Source of the DNA: Psychroflexus curvus | GTDB lineage: Bacteria; Bacteroidota; Bacteroidia; Flavobacteriales; Flavobacteriaceae | Assembly: GCF_020164585.1 (NCBI RefSeq) | Contig: NZ_JAIQZF010000001.1 | Coordinates: 1-64,000, forward strand | DNA: 64,000 bases | Direction of reading: 5' to 3' | Shown: one piece after another, positions 35,610 through 45,522 of the stretch | How the letters are laid out: each line of letters begins with the position of its first letter | Numbering within the stretch: position 1 is the stretch's first letter | The notes under the pieces: model-generated | What the model was told of the DNA's origin: nothing | Databases searched by the model: none | The model's input: the letters and a program-made list of their open reading frames with translations, nothing else | Made by a program: the position numbers and the translations under genes

Positions 35610-36008
35610 ATGGGAGGAACAACACCTAAAATTAAACGACAGCAAAAAGATTTTATAAGTTGGTTTGAAATTCCAGCACTAAATTTTCAGCAATCTGTCA
35701 ATTTTTATAATCAGATTTTTGGAATTGAAATGGAAACCAATTTAAATGATAATTATGCAATGGCCTTTTTTCCAGTTAGTAATGGTATAGGTGGATCAAT
35801 AGTAGCCGGCCCAGGTTCCACTCCCGGAGATTCCGGTCCTCTCATATATTTAAATGCTGGAAATGACCTTGACTTGGTTCTTGGAAATGTTGAAAACGCT
35901 GGCGGTAGAATAGTAATGCCGAAAACGCTTATTAGCGAAGAGTCTGGATATTTCGCTATTTTCATTGATCCAGAAGGAAACAAATTAGCACTTTACTCAA
36001 GCCAATAA
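35610..36008 (+). CDS. VOC-superfamily (glyoxalase-like) protein
   Basis: The 132-residue protein consists of the two beta-alpha-beta-beta-beta modules of the vicinal oxygen chelate fold: SWFEIPALNFQQSVNFYNQIFG at the N-terminus and AGGRIVMPKTLISEESGYFAIFIDPEGNKLALYS at the C-terminus. Members range from dioxygenases to lyases and binding proteins; reactivity cannot be assigned here. It lies between the amidase (17 bp) and the decarboxylase (5 bp), so it is co-transcribed and probably contributes to the same pathway. Confidence 0.85.
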   Translation: MGGTTPKIKRQQKDFISWFEIPALNFQQSVNFYNQIFGIEMETNLNDNYAMAFFPVSNGIGGSIVAGPGSTPGDSGPLIYLNAGNDLDLVLGNVENAGGRIVMPKTLISEESGYFAIFIDPEGNKLALYSSQ

Positions 36009-36013
36009 TAACT

Positions 36014-38758
36014 ATGATAAATTCAAAACTTCAAATTTCAAATTGTTATAATATTAATCAACTTCGACTCGAGTCCTGGAATTCTTTAAAACTGGAATCT
36101 TCTAAACTTGGTGAGAACTCTAAAGGTTCAGCAGAAGAAAAAAAACAGATTGAAACAGTTAAAAAAGATCTCAAAAAGTTAGAAAGCATTGAAAGTTATT
36201 TTGCTCTTCCAGGAATTCATAGACTGGAATTGTTATTTGAAATGATGGAGCGGCAAGAGTACACCGCTTTTGCTCATAAAATTTCTGAAATCACAAAACT
36301 TCTTGTGAGTGATAAATACAGAAGCAATCCCAATGTTCTAGAAGATGAAGACTTGAGTACAGATCAGCTTGAAGCAATTGACAAGTATGATGGGAAAGGT
36401 AAAAACTATTTTGAAGTTCTTTTTGTAGAGGATATTTCCCTACAGGAGGAGAATAAACTTCGCAGTGATTTGAAAGAGGTCTGCACCAGCAGTGATCAAT
36501 TCAATTATGGGGTGGTAGTCCAGAAAACTTTCGAGGATGCCATGATAGCTTTGAAATTCAATAGTAATATTCAGGCAGTGGTTATACGTTATGCACCTCC
36601 ATACAAATCCAAAAAAATCACTCCTGTATTGGAACCTTTTGTTCAAAGCATTCTCGATTTGGATATGAATTCAAAATCGGAAATTCGTTTAGGTCCTGTT
36701 CTAGGTCGATTGGTTAAGAAATTCAGACCTGAGATCGATACGTATTATGTTACAGACACATCTTTAGGAAATCTTAAAGACAGTACTTTAAAAACCTTTG
36801 ATCGAATTTTTTACCGGGCAGAAGACGTTCAAGAATTGCATCTCACAATTCTAAGAGGAATCTATAAACGTTATGAAACTCCGTTTTTTTCAGCTTTGAA
36901 AGAATACAGCAAAAAGCCAACGGGCGTATTTCATGCGATGCCTATATCTCGAGGGAATTCAGTTTTTAAATCCAGATGGATTAATGATTTTGGAAATTTC
37001 TACGGAAGAAATATGTTTTTAGCAGAAACGTCTTCAACCAAAGGTGGTTTAGATTCATTACTTCAGCCCACAGGAACTTTAAAGACCGCTCAAAAAATGG
37101 CTAGTAAAGCTTATGGCTCGCTCAACACCTTTTTTGTAACTAATGGAACTTCCACTTCCAATAAAATTGTGGTACAAGCTCTAGTGAAGCCTGGCGATGT
37201 AGTTTTGATTGATAGAGATTGTCATAAATCGCATCATTACGGATTAGTACTTGCTGGTGCCTATCCTGTGTATTTGGATTCCTATCCCATAGAAAAATAT
37301 TCCATGTACGGAGCTGTTCCTCTGCAACAAATCAAAGATAAATTGTTGCAATTGAAAGAGGCAGGAAGAATGCAGTTGGTCAAAATGGTACTACTTACCA
37401 ACTGTACATTTGACGGTTTTGTTTATAACGTAGAAAAAGTGATGGAGGAAATCCTGGCTATAAAACCAGATATGATTTTTCTATGGGATGAAGCTTGGTT
37501 TGCTTTTGCAGGATTCACCTACAATTACAAGCAGAGGACTGGAATGTATGTAGCTGATAAACTCAGCAAAAAATATAAAACTGATAAATACAGAATTGAA
37601 TACGAAGAACACATCAAAAGTCTGAAAAAAGGTGAAGTCCCAAGACTTCCAGATCCTGATAAGGTGCGCATAAGAGTTTACTCAACGCAGAGTACGCATA
37701 AAACCTTGAGTAGTTTTAGACAAGGTTCGATGATTCACATTTGGGATCAGGATTTCAGGAAAAAAACGCAAAACACCTTCATGGAAGCTTACATGACACA
37801 TACCTCTACGTCTCCGAATTATCAGATTCTTGCTTCTCTGGATGCAGGAAGACGTCAAGTACAATTTGAAGGTTATGAGCTTGTGGAAAAAAGTATAGAA
37901 TTAGCCATGGTTTTCAGGGCTAAAGTCAACGATCATCCGAGATTAAAAAAATACTTTGATATATTGACTATAGGTGATTTTATACCCAAGGAATATAGGT
38001 CGTCTGGTTTGTCGGAGTATTATAATCCAAAGTCAGGATGGAATCGAATGGATAAAGCCTGGAAAGAAGATGAGTTCGTTCTTGATCCAACTAAAATTAC
38101 TATTCATATAGGAAGAACAGGAGTGGATGGAGATACCTTTAAGAACAAATATTTGATGGATCAATTCAACATTCAAATCAATAAAACATCTCGTAATACA
38201 GTTTTACTGATGACCAATATTGGAACCACCAGAGGTAGTATTACTTATTTGACCAATGCATTGCTTAAAATTGCAGATGAATTGGACAGAGAGGAATTGT
38301 CTCTAACTAAAGAAGAGAATAAAATCCACCAAGCTAAAATCAGCTCTTTAACCCAAGATTTTCCTCCATTACCAGACTTTAGTTATTTTCATCACTCTTT
38401 TCAGGCGGTTCCTGGAGTGCCAGGTGGAAACATCAGGGAGGCTTTTACGCTTGCTTACAGTGAAGAAAATTACGAATACATACCATTATCAGAGTGCAGA
38501 TCAACTATAGAAGATGGGAGAACTCTGGTCGCCTCTTCATTCATAATCCCTTATCCTCCGGGATTTCCTGTTTTGGTTCCAGGGCAAGTGGTGAGCGAAG
38601 AAATCATTCATTTTTTAACTGTTTTAGATGTGACTGAAATCCACGGGTATTCACCCGAACTTGGACTGAGAGTATTTAAAGACAGTATTTTGAATAGGCA
38701 ACAAACAGTTACTTCGATGGGAAGTTACAAAAAGAAAAATTTAATCGATAAAAAATAA
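36014..38758 (+). CDS. PLP-dependent basic amino-acid (Orn/Lys/Arg) decarboxylase
   Basis: The 914-residue fold-type I decarboxylase forms a diamine or agmatine by removing CO2 from ornithine, lysine or arginine. The PLP lysine is K563 in QSTHKTLSSFRQG, with the substrate-side aspartate in FLWDEAWFAFAG. Residues about 130-300 resemble the N-terminal wing or receiver-like domain of inducible decarboxylases, preceded by about 120 extra residues. With 914 residues it is longer than the usual 715-755, the excess being N-terminal. Exact specificity is open. It starts 5 bp after the VOC gene and ends 4 bp before the ATP-grasp gene, showing tight coupling. Confidence 0.88.
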   Translation: MINSKLQISNCYNINQLRLESWNSLKLESSKLGENSKGSAEEKKQIETVKKDLKKLESIESYFALPGIHRLELLFEMMERQEYTAFAHKISEITKLLVSDKYRSNPNVLEDEDLSTDQLEAIDKYDGKGKNYFEVLFVEDISLQEENKLRSDLKEVCTSSDQFNYGVVVQKTFEDAMIALKFNSNIQAVVIRYAPPYKSKKITPVLEPFVQSILDLDMNSKSEIRLGPVLGRLVKKFRPEIDTYYVTDTSLGNLKDSTLKTFDRIFYRAEDVQELHLTILRGIYKRYETPFFSALKEYSKKPTGVFHAMPISRGNSVFKSRWINDFGNFYGRNMFLAETSSTKGGLDSLLQPTGTLKTAQKMASKAYGSLNTFFVTNGTSTSNKIVVQALVKPGDVVLIDRDCHKSHHYGLVLAGAYPVYLDSYPIEKYSMYGAVPLQQIKDKLLQLKEAGRMQLVKMVLLTNCTFDGFVYNVEKVMEEILAIKPDMIFLWDEAWFAFAGFTYNYKQRTGMYVADKLSKKYKTDKYRIEYEEHIKSLKKGEVPRLPDPDKVRIRVYSTQSTHKTLSSFRQGSMIHIWDQDFRKKTQNTFMEAYMTHTSTSPNYQILASLDAGRRQVQFEGYELVEKSIELAMVFRAKVNDHPRLKKYFDILTIGDFIPKEYRSSGLSEYYNPKSGWNRMDKAWKEDEFVLDPTKITIHIGRTGVDGDTFKNKYLMDQFNIQINKTSRNTVLLMTNIGTTRGSITYLTNALLKIADELDREELSLTKEENKIHQAKISSLTQDFPPLPDFSYFHHSFQAVPGVPGGNIREAFTLAYSEENYEYIPLSECRSTIEDGRTLVASSFIIPYPPGFPVLVPGQVVSEEIIHFLTVLDVTEIHGYSPELGLRVFKDSILNRQQTVTSMGSYKKKNLIDKK

Positions 38759-38762
38759 ACTT

Positions 38763-40430
38763 ATGGACTCAACAAAAAATAAAGATCAATCTCATTCTAA
38801 ACAGGCAACAATTACTGGAAAGGATGAAACCAAAATTCCAGTTCGCGGAGAACAAAAGTCAAAGACTAAGAAACAATCAACCTCAAGTAAATCCGGGTCT
38901 TCTTCCAAAGCTAAACCGGTTAAGAAAACGAGTAAAGCTTCGCCTGGGATTGTTCAAAAGAAACGAGGAAGACCGAAAAAAGTAGAATTGAATGGCATAT
39001 CTGACATCAGAAGAGCTTTTCACAAGAATGAAGAGCCTTTGTACTTCATAAGTGCAACCAACTTTAATCTTTTGGGGGCAGACGAATGGATAAAGGGATT
39101 CAGATTTATTACGTATATCGAATGTTTTGATGGTCAGCATCCAAATGTTTTTTCTCCTAAAAATGAAATTCCTCACGATGATTTTGAAGGTATAGAAGAT
39201 ATCAACAACTATTTGTTACAGCATCCAGAAGTACAAGACTATATAAAAACCAGAAGTGTTGACGGAAGAGCTGGGAAGGCGATGTTTCTAATGTTCAATG
39301 AAGAAACAGAAAGACTTGCAGAAAAGCTGGGCTTGGAAATTATGTTTCCTAAAGCTGAAATGAGAACCTTCCTGGATAACAAAGTTAATACCAATAGAAT
39401 TGCAGAAAAAGCTGGTGTAGCCTGTGTTCCTTATGTCCTCTCTAAAGTTAAAAATTACGATCACCTGTGTGAGGTTTCTAAGCATTTAGGCAATGAACTC
39501 GTTATACAGACCCCTTTTGGAGATTCAGGTCACACGACTTTCTTTATTTCTAATGAAGAAGAATACCTTGAATATGCAGATGAAATCGAAGATGAATCAG
39601 AGGTTAAAATCATGAAGCGTATTCGTTGTAGAGGAACAGCGATTGAAGCCTGTGTGACAAGACATGGTACCATTGTTGCACCACTTATGACAGAGTTAGT
39701 TGGTTTCAAACAATTAACGCCTTACGAAGGTGGTTGGTGTGGTAATGAAATTTATCCAGATGCGTTTACGCCAGAGTTAAGACAAAAAGCAGTGGATTAC
39801 ACGCAGCTTTTCGGAAATCAATTAAGAGAGGAAGGTTATAAAGGATATTTCGAATTGGATTTCCTTATAGATCAGGACAATGGCGAAATTTACTTAGGTG
39901 AGCTTAACCCTAGAGTTACGGGTGCTAGTTCAATTACAAACCATGCCGTTTTTGCCCTGGCAGATGCACCATTATTTGTTTTCCATATTTTAGAATGGAT
40001 GAATATCGATTATGCTCTGGATGTTGAAAAACTAAACAAGCGTTGGTCAAATCAGCAAAATATAGACAGCTGGAGTCAATTGATTGTAAAGCATACTGCG
40101 GATACCATTGAATACGTTACTGAATCTGCAAAATCTGGTATTTGGAAGATGTATGACACAGGTCATATCCAATTTGACAGGATGGACACGCACAGACGTG
40201 CTGTGCAAAATGAAAACGAAGCTTTCTTTATGAGAATTGCCAAAAATGGTGATTATCTCTATGAAGGTGCAGACATGGGGATTTTGGTGACCAGAGGTCG
40301 AATGATGACAGACGATTTTAAATTGAATGACAGAGCCAAAAGTTGGATTAAAGCTATTCGATCTAAGTTTTCTTCAGTTATAGTTGAAGATAAACGCAAA
40401 CCAAATTTGTCTGGATCTTTAACCAAATAA
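38763..40430 (+). CDS. ATP-grasp ligase with basic AT-hook-like N-terminal tail
   Basis: The 555-residue protein has two parts. Residues 1-75 are a low-complexity Lys/Ser/Thr tail ending in KKRGRPKK (66-73), which contains the AT-hook core RGRP. Residues about 110-430 form an ATP-grasp fold of the carboxylate-amine ligase type: KNVNTNRI-like DNKVNTNRIAEKAGV, the substrate loop LVIQTPFGDSGHTTFF and the metal-binding GYFELDFLIDQ...IYLGELNPRVTGAS. It probably joins a carboxylate to an amine using ATP. Automatic annotation often calls such proteins biotin carboxylase, which is not supported: no biotin-related neighbours exist. The tail may bind DNA, polyanions or the membrane. Confidence 0.82.
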   Translation: MDSTKNKDQSHSKQATITGKDETKIPVRGEQKSKTKKQSTSSKSGSSSKAKPVKKTSKASPGIVQKKRGRPKKVELNGISDIRRAFHKNEEPLYFISATNFNLLGADEWIKGFRFITYIECFDGQHPNVFSPKNEIPHDDFEGIEDINNYLLQHPEVQDYIKTRSVDGRAGKAMFLMFNEETERLAEKLGLEIMFPKAEMRTFLDNKVNTNRIAEKAGVACVPYVLSKVKNYDHLCEVSKHLGNELVIQTPFGDSGHTTFFISNEEEYLEYADEIEDESEVKIMKRIRCRGTAIEACVTRHGTIVAPLMTELVGFKQLTPYEGGWCGNEIYPDAFTPELRQKAVDYTQLFGNQLREEGYKGYFELDFLIDQDNGEIYLGELNPRVTGASSITNHAVFALADAPLFVFHILEWMNIDYALDVEKLNKRWSNQQNIDSWSQLIVKHTADTIEYVTESAKSGIWKMYDTGHIQFDRMDTHRRAVQNENEAFFMRIAKNGDYLYEGADMGILVTRGRMMTDDFKLNDRAKSWIKAIRSKFSSVIVEDKRKPNLSGSLTK

Positions 40431-40459
40431 TTTAATGAGTACTAACTATAAATCTCTAT

Positions 40460-41602
40460 ATGCAGATTAATTTTAAGACGATTTCAGAACCTGGTTTACC
40501 TGGCTCAAAATGGCAAAACATGTTCTTTACGCATTGGGAGGCTTATAAAAAATGGTTAATTGAAAATGAGAAGGAAGTTCCAACTGCAGATTTGGAAACT
40601 TCTCAATTAGCTCTTAAAACATACATGCCAGAATTATGGCCAACCTACGAACGACTTTGCTATCTCGTCAATGCAGATGAGTTGGGAGCTAAGTTTCTCA
40701 CTGGTTACCAGCCTCCATTTTATGTGAGCGGCTGCTCAAATGCTATTTTGGAAGGTGATGATTTTCAGCTTGTCCGTAACTACGACCATCATCCAGACCT
40801 ATTTGAAGGTATTCAGATACTCACCAAATGGAATCAAAAAAAAGTAATTGCTACAAGCGATTGCTTGATTGGTATTTTGGATGGAATAAATGAAGACGGT
40901 TTGGTAGTTTCATTAACCTTTGGAGGAAGAAAAATCACGGGTGAAGGTTTCGGAATTCCTTTTATTTTGAGATACGTTCTTGAATTTTGTTCCAATGTGG
41001 ATGAGGCAGTCGATGCTTTAATCAGAATCCCTTCTCATATGGCTTATAATGTAAGTGTTGCAGACAAGTCGGGCAGTTATAAAACCATAAGGGTTGCACC
41101 TGATGAAAAAGCTGTAATAACCAATTCAGCCTACACGACAAATCATCAAAAGAAGGTGGATTGGCCGGAGAATGCTAGATTTAATAAAACTGTTGAGCGT
41201 TCTTTATTTTTAAGTCATTTATTGGAGGAAAAGGATCTTTCATCAGAAGATTTAGTTTCCGCTTTTCTTAGAAAGCCTCTCTACAATGACCTATTCAAAG
41301 AAGGATTCGGCACTTTATTCACCGCAGCCTATTCTCCTAAATCAGGTCGAGTAGGTTTGCATTGGCCAGGTAAAAAAATAAGTCAAGGGTTTGATGATTT
41401 TGAGGAGAGAGAAGAAAGTATTCATTTGCATCAAAGAAGAAAAAAGCGATCAAAAAACAATCAGTTTGCAATGCCCTACAAGGGGTATGCGGCCAAAACT
41501 ATTACCTATTCCAATCCTCTTTTAAACAAAGCAACCTCCGAAAAATCTAAAGAAATTACTAAAGAGTTTTTGAAAGAAGTCTGGTCATCTACAAAATCGT
41601 GA
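40460..41602 (+). CDS. C45 family acyltransferase/amidohydrolase (IPN acyltransferase-like)
   Basis: The 380-residue Ntn-hydrolase-type protein belongs to the acyl-CoA:6-aminopenicillanate acyltransferase family (peptidase C45). The likely nucleophile is C92 in YVSGCSNA, next to the Gly-Cys self-cleavage point. NYDHHPD follows, as does the GLVVSLTFGGR region. No signal peptide is present. Members exchange or hydrolyse amide-bound acyl groups. In this cluster it may remove the acyl group added by the ATP-grasp ligase or transfer it to another amine. It lies 29 bp after the ligase gene. Confidence 0.82.
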   Translation: MQINFKTISEPGLPGSKWQNMFFTHWEAYKKWLIENEKEVPTADLETSQLALKTYMPELWPTYERLCYLVNADELGAKFLTGYQPPFYVSGCSNAILEGDDFQLVRNYDHHPDLFEGIQILTKWNQKKVIATSDCLIGILDGINEDGLVVSLTFGGRKITGEGFGIPFILRYVLEFCSNVDEAVDALIRIPSHMAYNVSVADKSGSYKTIRVAPDEKAVITNSAYTTNHQKKVDWPENARFNKTVERSLFLSHLLEEKDLSSEDLVSAFLRKPLYNDLFKEGFGTLFTAAYSPKSGRVGLHWPGKKISQGFDDFEEREESIHLHQRRKKRSKNNQFAMPYKGYAAKTITYSNPLLNKATSEKSKEITKEFLKEVWSSTKS

Positions 41603-41667
41603 TTTAAAATAACTAAAACATTTTATTCAATTTTTAATATTGATTAAGTTTTTAAATATAAAAACAA

Positions 41668-43026
41668 ATGAAATTTCAAAGTAAAAACCCCTTCAATGGG
41701 GACACTATTGCAGAATATACATCACTCACTTCTGAAGAACTCAATAGTAAACTTGAAGCTTCTTCTGAAGCATTTAAGCATTGGAGGAAAACACCTTTGA
41801 CAGAACGAACCGAACGTCTAAAGAAAGTAGGAGAGGTGTTAAGAGAAAATGTTGAAGACTATGCGAAAATGATCACGCTTGAAATGGGCAAGCCTATTTC
41901 TGAATCCAGAGCTGAAGTCAATAAATGTGCCTGGGTATGTGATTATTATGCTGAAAATGCTTCTGAATTTTTGGCTGAAGAAGTGATAAAAACCGATGCT
42001 AAGCACAGTTATGTGAGACATGATCCTATTGGAGCTGTTTTTGCAGTGATGCCCTGGAATTTCCCTTTCTGGCAGGTCTTTAGATTTGCAGCACCGACCC
42101 TTACTTCTGGAAATACAGCCTTACTAAAACACGCCCCCAATGTTTTTGGGTGTGCTATAAAAATTGAAGACATCTTTAAAAAAGCAGGTTATCCTGAAGG
42201 TGTTTTTCAAAATTTGATTGTTCATCATGATACATCTGAAACGATTATAGCGCATGATGCCGTTCAGGCGGTGACCTTAACAGGAAGTGGTGGAGCCGGA
42301 TCTGCAGTGGCTAAACTTGCCGGCGAATATTTAAAAAAGAGCTTGCTGGAGCTGGGAGGTAATAATTCCTTTATCGTTTGGGAAGATGCCGATATCGATC
42401 AGGCTGTTAAAACTGCAGTAACGGCTAGAATGCTAAACTGTGGACAAAGCTGTATCGCAGCAAAGCGTTTTATATTATTGGAAGGCGTTTATGACGAATT
42501 TGTGTCTAAATTTAAAACCGCAGTTAGCGGATTGAAAAGAGGTGATACTATGGACGATTTTACTCAGGTAGGTCCCTTAGCCAGAAAAGACCTGGCCGAC
42601 CAGCTGCATAGCCAGGTGGAAAGATCTGTTGAAAAGGGTGCCGAACTCATTCTTGGAGGCAAGCAGGATAACTGCTATCACGACCCAACTATACTTGGAA
42701 ATGTAAAACCAGGCATGCCAGCATTTGATGAAGAAACCTTTGGACCACTAGCAGCTATGATTAAAGCTAAGACTAGTGATGAAGCCTTTGAATTATCAGA
42801 ACTATCAAAATTTGGATTAGGAGTAACGGTCTTTACAAAAGACATTCAAAAAGCCATGGACATGGCCGAAAAAGTCAGCGATGGGGCTTACTTTATCAAT
42901 GAACTCGTCAAGTCTGATCCCCGACTTCCTTTTGGAGGAACCAAGAGATCTGGCTACGGAAGAGAACTGGCAAAAGAGGGCATGATGGAGTTTGTGAACA
43001 AGAAAACGGTCTATGTTAAGGCTTAA
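41668..43026 (+). CDS. gabD: NAD(P)-dependent succinate-semialdehyde-type dehydrogenase
   Basis: The 452-residue aldehyde dehydrogenase oxidises a semialdehyde to its carboxylate. The active site is complete: N131 (PWNFPFW), K154 (LLKHAPN), E229 (LELGGNN) and C262 (NCGQSCIA). The sequence is of the short SSADH group (YneI/Sad-like) that accepts succinate and glutarate semialdehydes. As the last gene of the cluster it would process the product of the class III aminotransferase. Its stop lies in a hairpin shared with the convergent DUF5916 gene. Confidence 0.9.
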   Translation: MKFQSKNPFNGDTIAEYTSLTSEELNSKLEASSEAFKHWRKTPLTERTERLKKVGEVLRENVEDYAKMITLEMGKPISESRAEVNKCAWVCDYYAENASEFLAEEVIKTDAKHSYVRHDPIGAVFAVMPWNFPFWQVFRFAAPTLTSGNTALLKHAPNVFGCAIKIEDIFKKAGYPEGVFQNLIVHHDTSETIIAHDAVQAVTLTGSGGAGSAVAKLAGEYLKKSLLELGGNNSFIVWEDADIDQAVKTAVTARMLNCGQSCIAAKRFILLEGVYDEFVSKFKTAVSGLKRGDTMDDFTQVGPLARKDLADQLHSQVERSVEKGAELILGGKQDNCYHDPTILGNVKPGMPAFDEETFGPLAAMIKAKTSDEAFELSELSKFGLGVTVFTKDIQKAMDMAEKVSDGAYFINELVKSDPRLPFGGTKRSGYGRELAKEGMMEFVNKKTVYVKA

Positions 43027-43055
43027 TGCATAAAGGCTTTACTAAATATTAAGCC
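43020..43055. terminator. hairpin between convergent genes
   Basis: GGCTTAAT (43020-43027) and ATTAAGCC (43048-43055) pair across a 20-nt loop. It covers the end of gabD and the last codons of the DUF5916 gene. T-runs are weak, so its efficiency is uncertain. Confidence 0.5.
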
Positions 43056-45255
43056 AGTACGAAAGTTTTAAATTGAGAGATCTAAATTTTGGCTCAATGG
43101 TATTCACAAAATAATTGTCATTGTAAACAATGAAAAGATCAGATAAGGGGGCAAATCGCCATTGTAATCTGGAGTTGATGCCTAAATTATCGCGTTGATT
43201 ACTGTATTGAAATACGCTTGACCAGAATATGGATTTGCTAAACGTAATCTCGATTCTGGGGCTTATTAACCATAAGTCCGCACTTGGATAAGGGTCTGGC
43301 AATTCAATTTTATCATAATTGATATTGAGGCTCAGTCTCACTTTTGGCTGTATTCTGAGCAAGGCTTCACCGCCTAAGGAGTAGCGTTTACCAGTATAGA
43401 ACTTTCCTAAACCAGCTCTGGTTCTGAAAGAAAATGTTTCAGCGCTATTGCTGTTATAAAAAACATTAACGGCATTAAAAGTATAAGCCTGATTAGCTGG
43501 GAGCTTCAAAGCGCCTTCTGTTCCGGTAGGGTCAAAAGGTAGAGCCAGAAATATGTAATTGTTGTTATAATTGGCTCCAAATTCTGTAAAATCTTTTAGA
43601 GTGACTCTATAACTGACACCGATTTCATGATCCGTTTTCTGATAATCAAGCGTAGGTCTCCAAATTAATGTTGGTGTAAACTCTATACTGTGGTTGTTGA
43701 CTTTCCCAGTTTTAGGCCAGAATAAACGTCTAACAGAAGAAGTTGATCTTATGATATCTTTCCGCCTAATAAATCCTAAATCTGACCGGAAATCATCATT
43801 GACATAAATAAGGTCTGTCGCAAAATTCCAAAATCTGGTATTTCTTCTCAATAAAGCTCCAGCAGAATAGCTGTCCTCCGAATCTCCTGGCTGAAAAGAT
43901 TTGTGCGTATAAAACTTACCCGACCATACATTATCCTCACTAGCCAGATTATAGTCAATCCCAACAACTCTATTGTAGGAATTTTCCGGTTCAAAGTAAT
44001 CCTCAGAACCAGTTCTTTGTTTGTTTATAAAAAATATGCCAATGTTGGATCTGCTAAACACCTTCTGTTGCAAAGCAAACATCAAATTATTATTAGACGC
44101 AATTTCCTGCTCTACATTTTTATCGGTTTGTATCGTTAAAAAACCAAGCCTTAGGGTTTTATTGAGTTTCCCACTAAGGCGAATACCCCCAAGAATATCA
44201 TTTTGAACAGTATTCCCAAGCCTGTCGGTTGCGATGCCTATTCTTCTCGAGAAAAAAGGACTAGCATCATCATTGTTACCAAATCCGCCAAATAAATCAT
44301 TATTATCTATAAAAAACTGTCGCCGTTCCGGTAAATTAACTTCAAAGCGCGTAAGATTTGTAAAGATTTCATCGACTTCAACATTTGAAAAATCTGGATT
44401 TAAAGTAATGTCTAGATTCATGCCATTACCAATAGCCAGTTTAGCATCTCCTCCCACTTTTAGCGAAGAGGTTGAGGAGTTTGTGGTAAATTCTTTATCT
44501 GTGATACCATTGATGTAAGGAATAATGGCTAAGGGTGTTCTGGATCGACCTAAGGGCTTTTCAAAGTACATATCGCCCATAAATGCCAGGTTGATTACAC
44601 TCTGATTTTGAGGTATTCTGTACCAATTACTGCGTTCGTTGGACTGCATATCAAATCTATAGCTCTGAAAACGCCATTTGGTTTCACCTTCGGCAAACTT
44701 GAAAGAGGTAAGTGGAATAGCCATTTCAGCTGTATAATAGTCATCATAAATTTTGCTTTCTCCCTTCCACTTGATGTCCCATGAGGTCGTAAACCCACTA
44801 AGGTCCTGACCCCCGCCGGAAATCAATACCTCTCTGCGTACCCCTAAGGGATTTATACCAAAAAGGAAAGCATTGTTGCCATCATTAAAAGTATCAAATA
44901 CCAAGCTGATGTTATCGTTGCCAGTTGCCCGGAAGTCGCGCTCCAGAGAAGATATGATATACTTATTTCCGGGCGTATTAACCTTTATACCAACATAAAG
45001 AATATCGTCATTTACCAGCATTTTTATATCCGTCTGGTATTCGGCAATAACATTGTCTGCAGGAAAATACTGTTGAAAATCCCCAATACTCTCAGCAGAT
45101 TCCCATGCAGCTTCGTCTAAAACTCCATCTACAGTTAGGTATTCAGTGATATGCTTAACGGTGAATTTTTTTTCCTGATGTTGTGCTGAGGTTAAAGTGA
45201 CCTGTAAGAGAATTTCAAGACCAATAATTAGTTTAAGGACGCTTACGTTTTTCAT
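43042..45255 (-). CDS. DUF5916 outer-membrane protein with N-terminal CBM9-like domain
   Basis: The 737-residue exported protein has a signal peptide ending TLTSAQ. Residues about 35-225 form a CBM9/DOMON-like beta-sandwich (VDGVLDEAAWESAESIGDFQQ, AEMAIPLTSFKF). Residues about 235-737 are DUF5916, a region of alternating strands predicted to be a beta-barrel, including the family core DITLNPDFSNVEVDEIFTNLTRFEVNLPERRQFFI. Such proteins are common in Bacteroidota and are of unknown function; sugar or heme contact through the first domain is possible. It is convergent with the aminotransferase cluster and reads as a single gene. Confidence 0.88.
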   Translation of the reverse strand: MKNVSVLKLIIGLEILLQVTLTSAQHQEKKFTVKHITEYLTVDGVLDEAAWESAESIGDFQQYFPADNVIAEYQTDIKMLVNDDILYVGIKVNTPGNKYIISSLERDFRATGNDNISLVFDTFNDGNNAFLFGINPLGVRREVLISGGGQDLSGFTTSWDIKWKGESKIYDDYYTAEMAIPLTSFKFAEGETKWRFQSYRFDMQSNERSNWYRIPQNQSVINLAFMGDMYFEKPLGRSRTPLAIIPYINGITDKEFTTNSSTSSLKVGGDAKLAIGNGMNLDITLNPDFSNVEVDEIFTNLTRFEVNLPERRQFFIDNNDLFGGFGNNDDASPFFSRRIGIATDRLGNTVQNDILGGIRLSGKLNKTLRLGFLTIQTDKNVEQEIASNNNLMFALQQKVFSRSNIGIFFINKQRTGSEDYFEPENSYNRVVGIDYNLASEDNVWSGKFYTHKSFQPGDSEDSYSAGALLRRNTRFWNFATDLIYVNDDFRSDLGFIRRKDIIRSTSSVRRLFWPKTGKVNNHSIEFTPTLIWRPTLDYQKTDHEIGVSYRVTLKDFTEFGANYNNNYIFLALPFDPTGTEGALKLPANQAYTFNAVNVFYNSNSAETFSFRTRAGLGKFYTGKRYSLGGEALLRIQPKVRLSLNINYDKIELPDPYPSADLWLISPRIEITFSKSIFWSSVFQYSNQRDNLGINSRLQWRFAPLSDLFIVYNDNYFVNTIEPKFRSLNLKLSYWLNI

Positions 45256-45522
45256 AAGTCATAAAGCTCTAATGCTTTTAGGATTTAAGATTTATACACT
45301 AATAATACTATAGACGAGATTTTCTATAAAAAGTAAAATTCAGGGCTTGAAAAATTTGAATCCCTTCTTATGCGATTGATAAGCGCGGGATTCAGATTTT
45401 TAGCGATCAAATACTTAAGTAAAACATAATTAATAGTCTCAATAAGGATTTAAAGTGGGTTAGAAATATTGACTAAAGCGAGTTTAAGCCTTTAAAAAAG
45501 GAGTAAAATCTTATTCTTGATA

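Noticed and set aside
38763-40430. Biotin carboxylase
   Set aside because: The ATP-grasp fold alone does not imply it; no carboxyltransferase or biotin carrier genes adjoin it.
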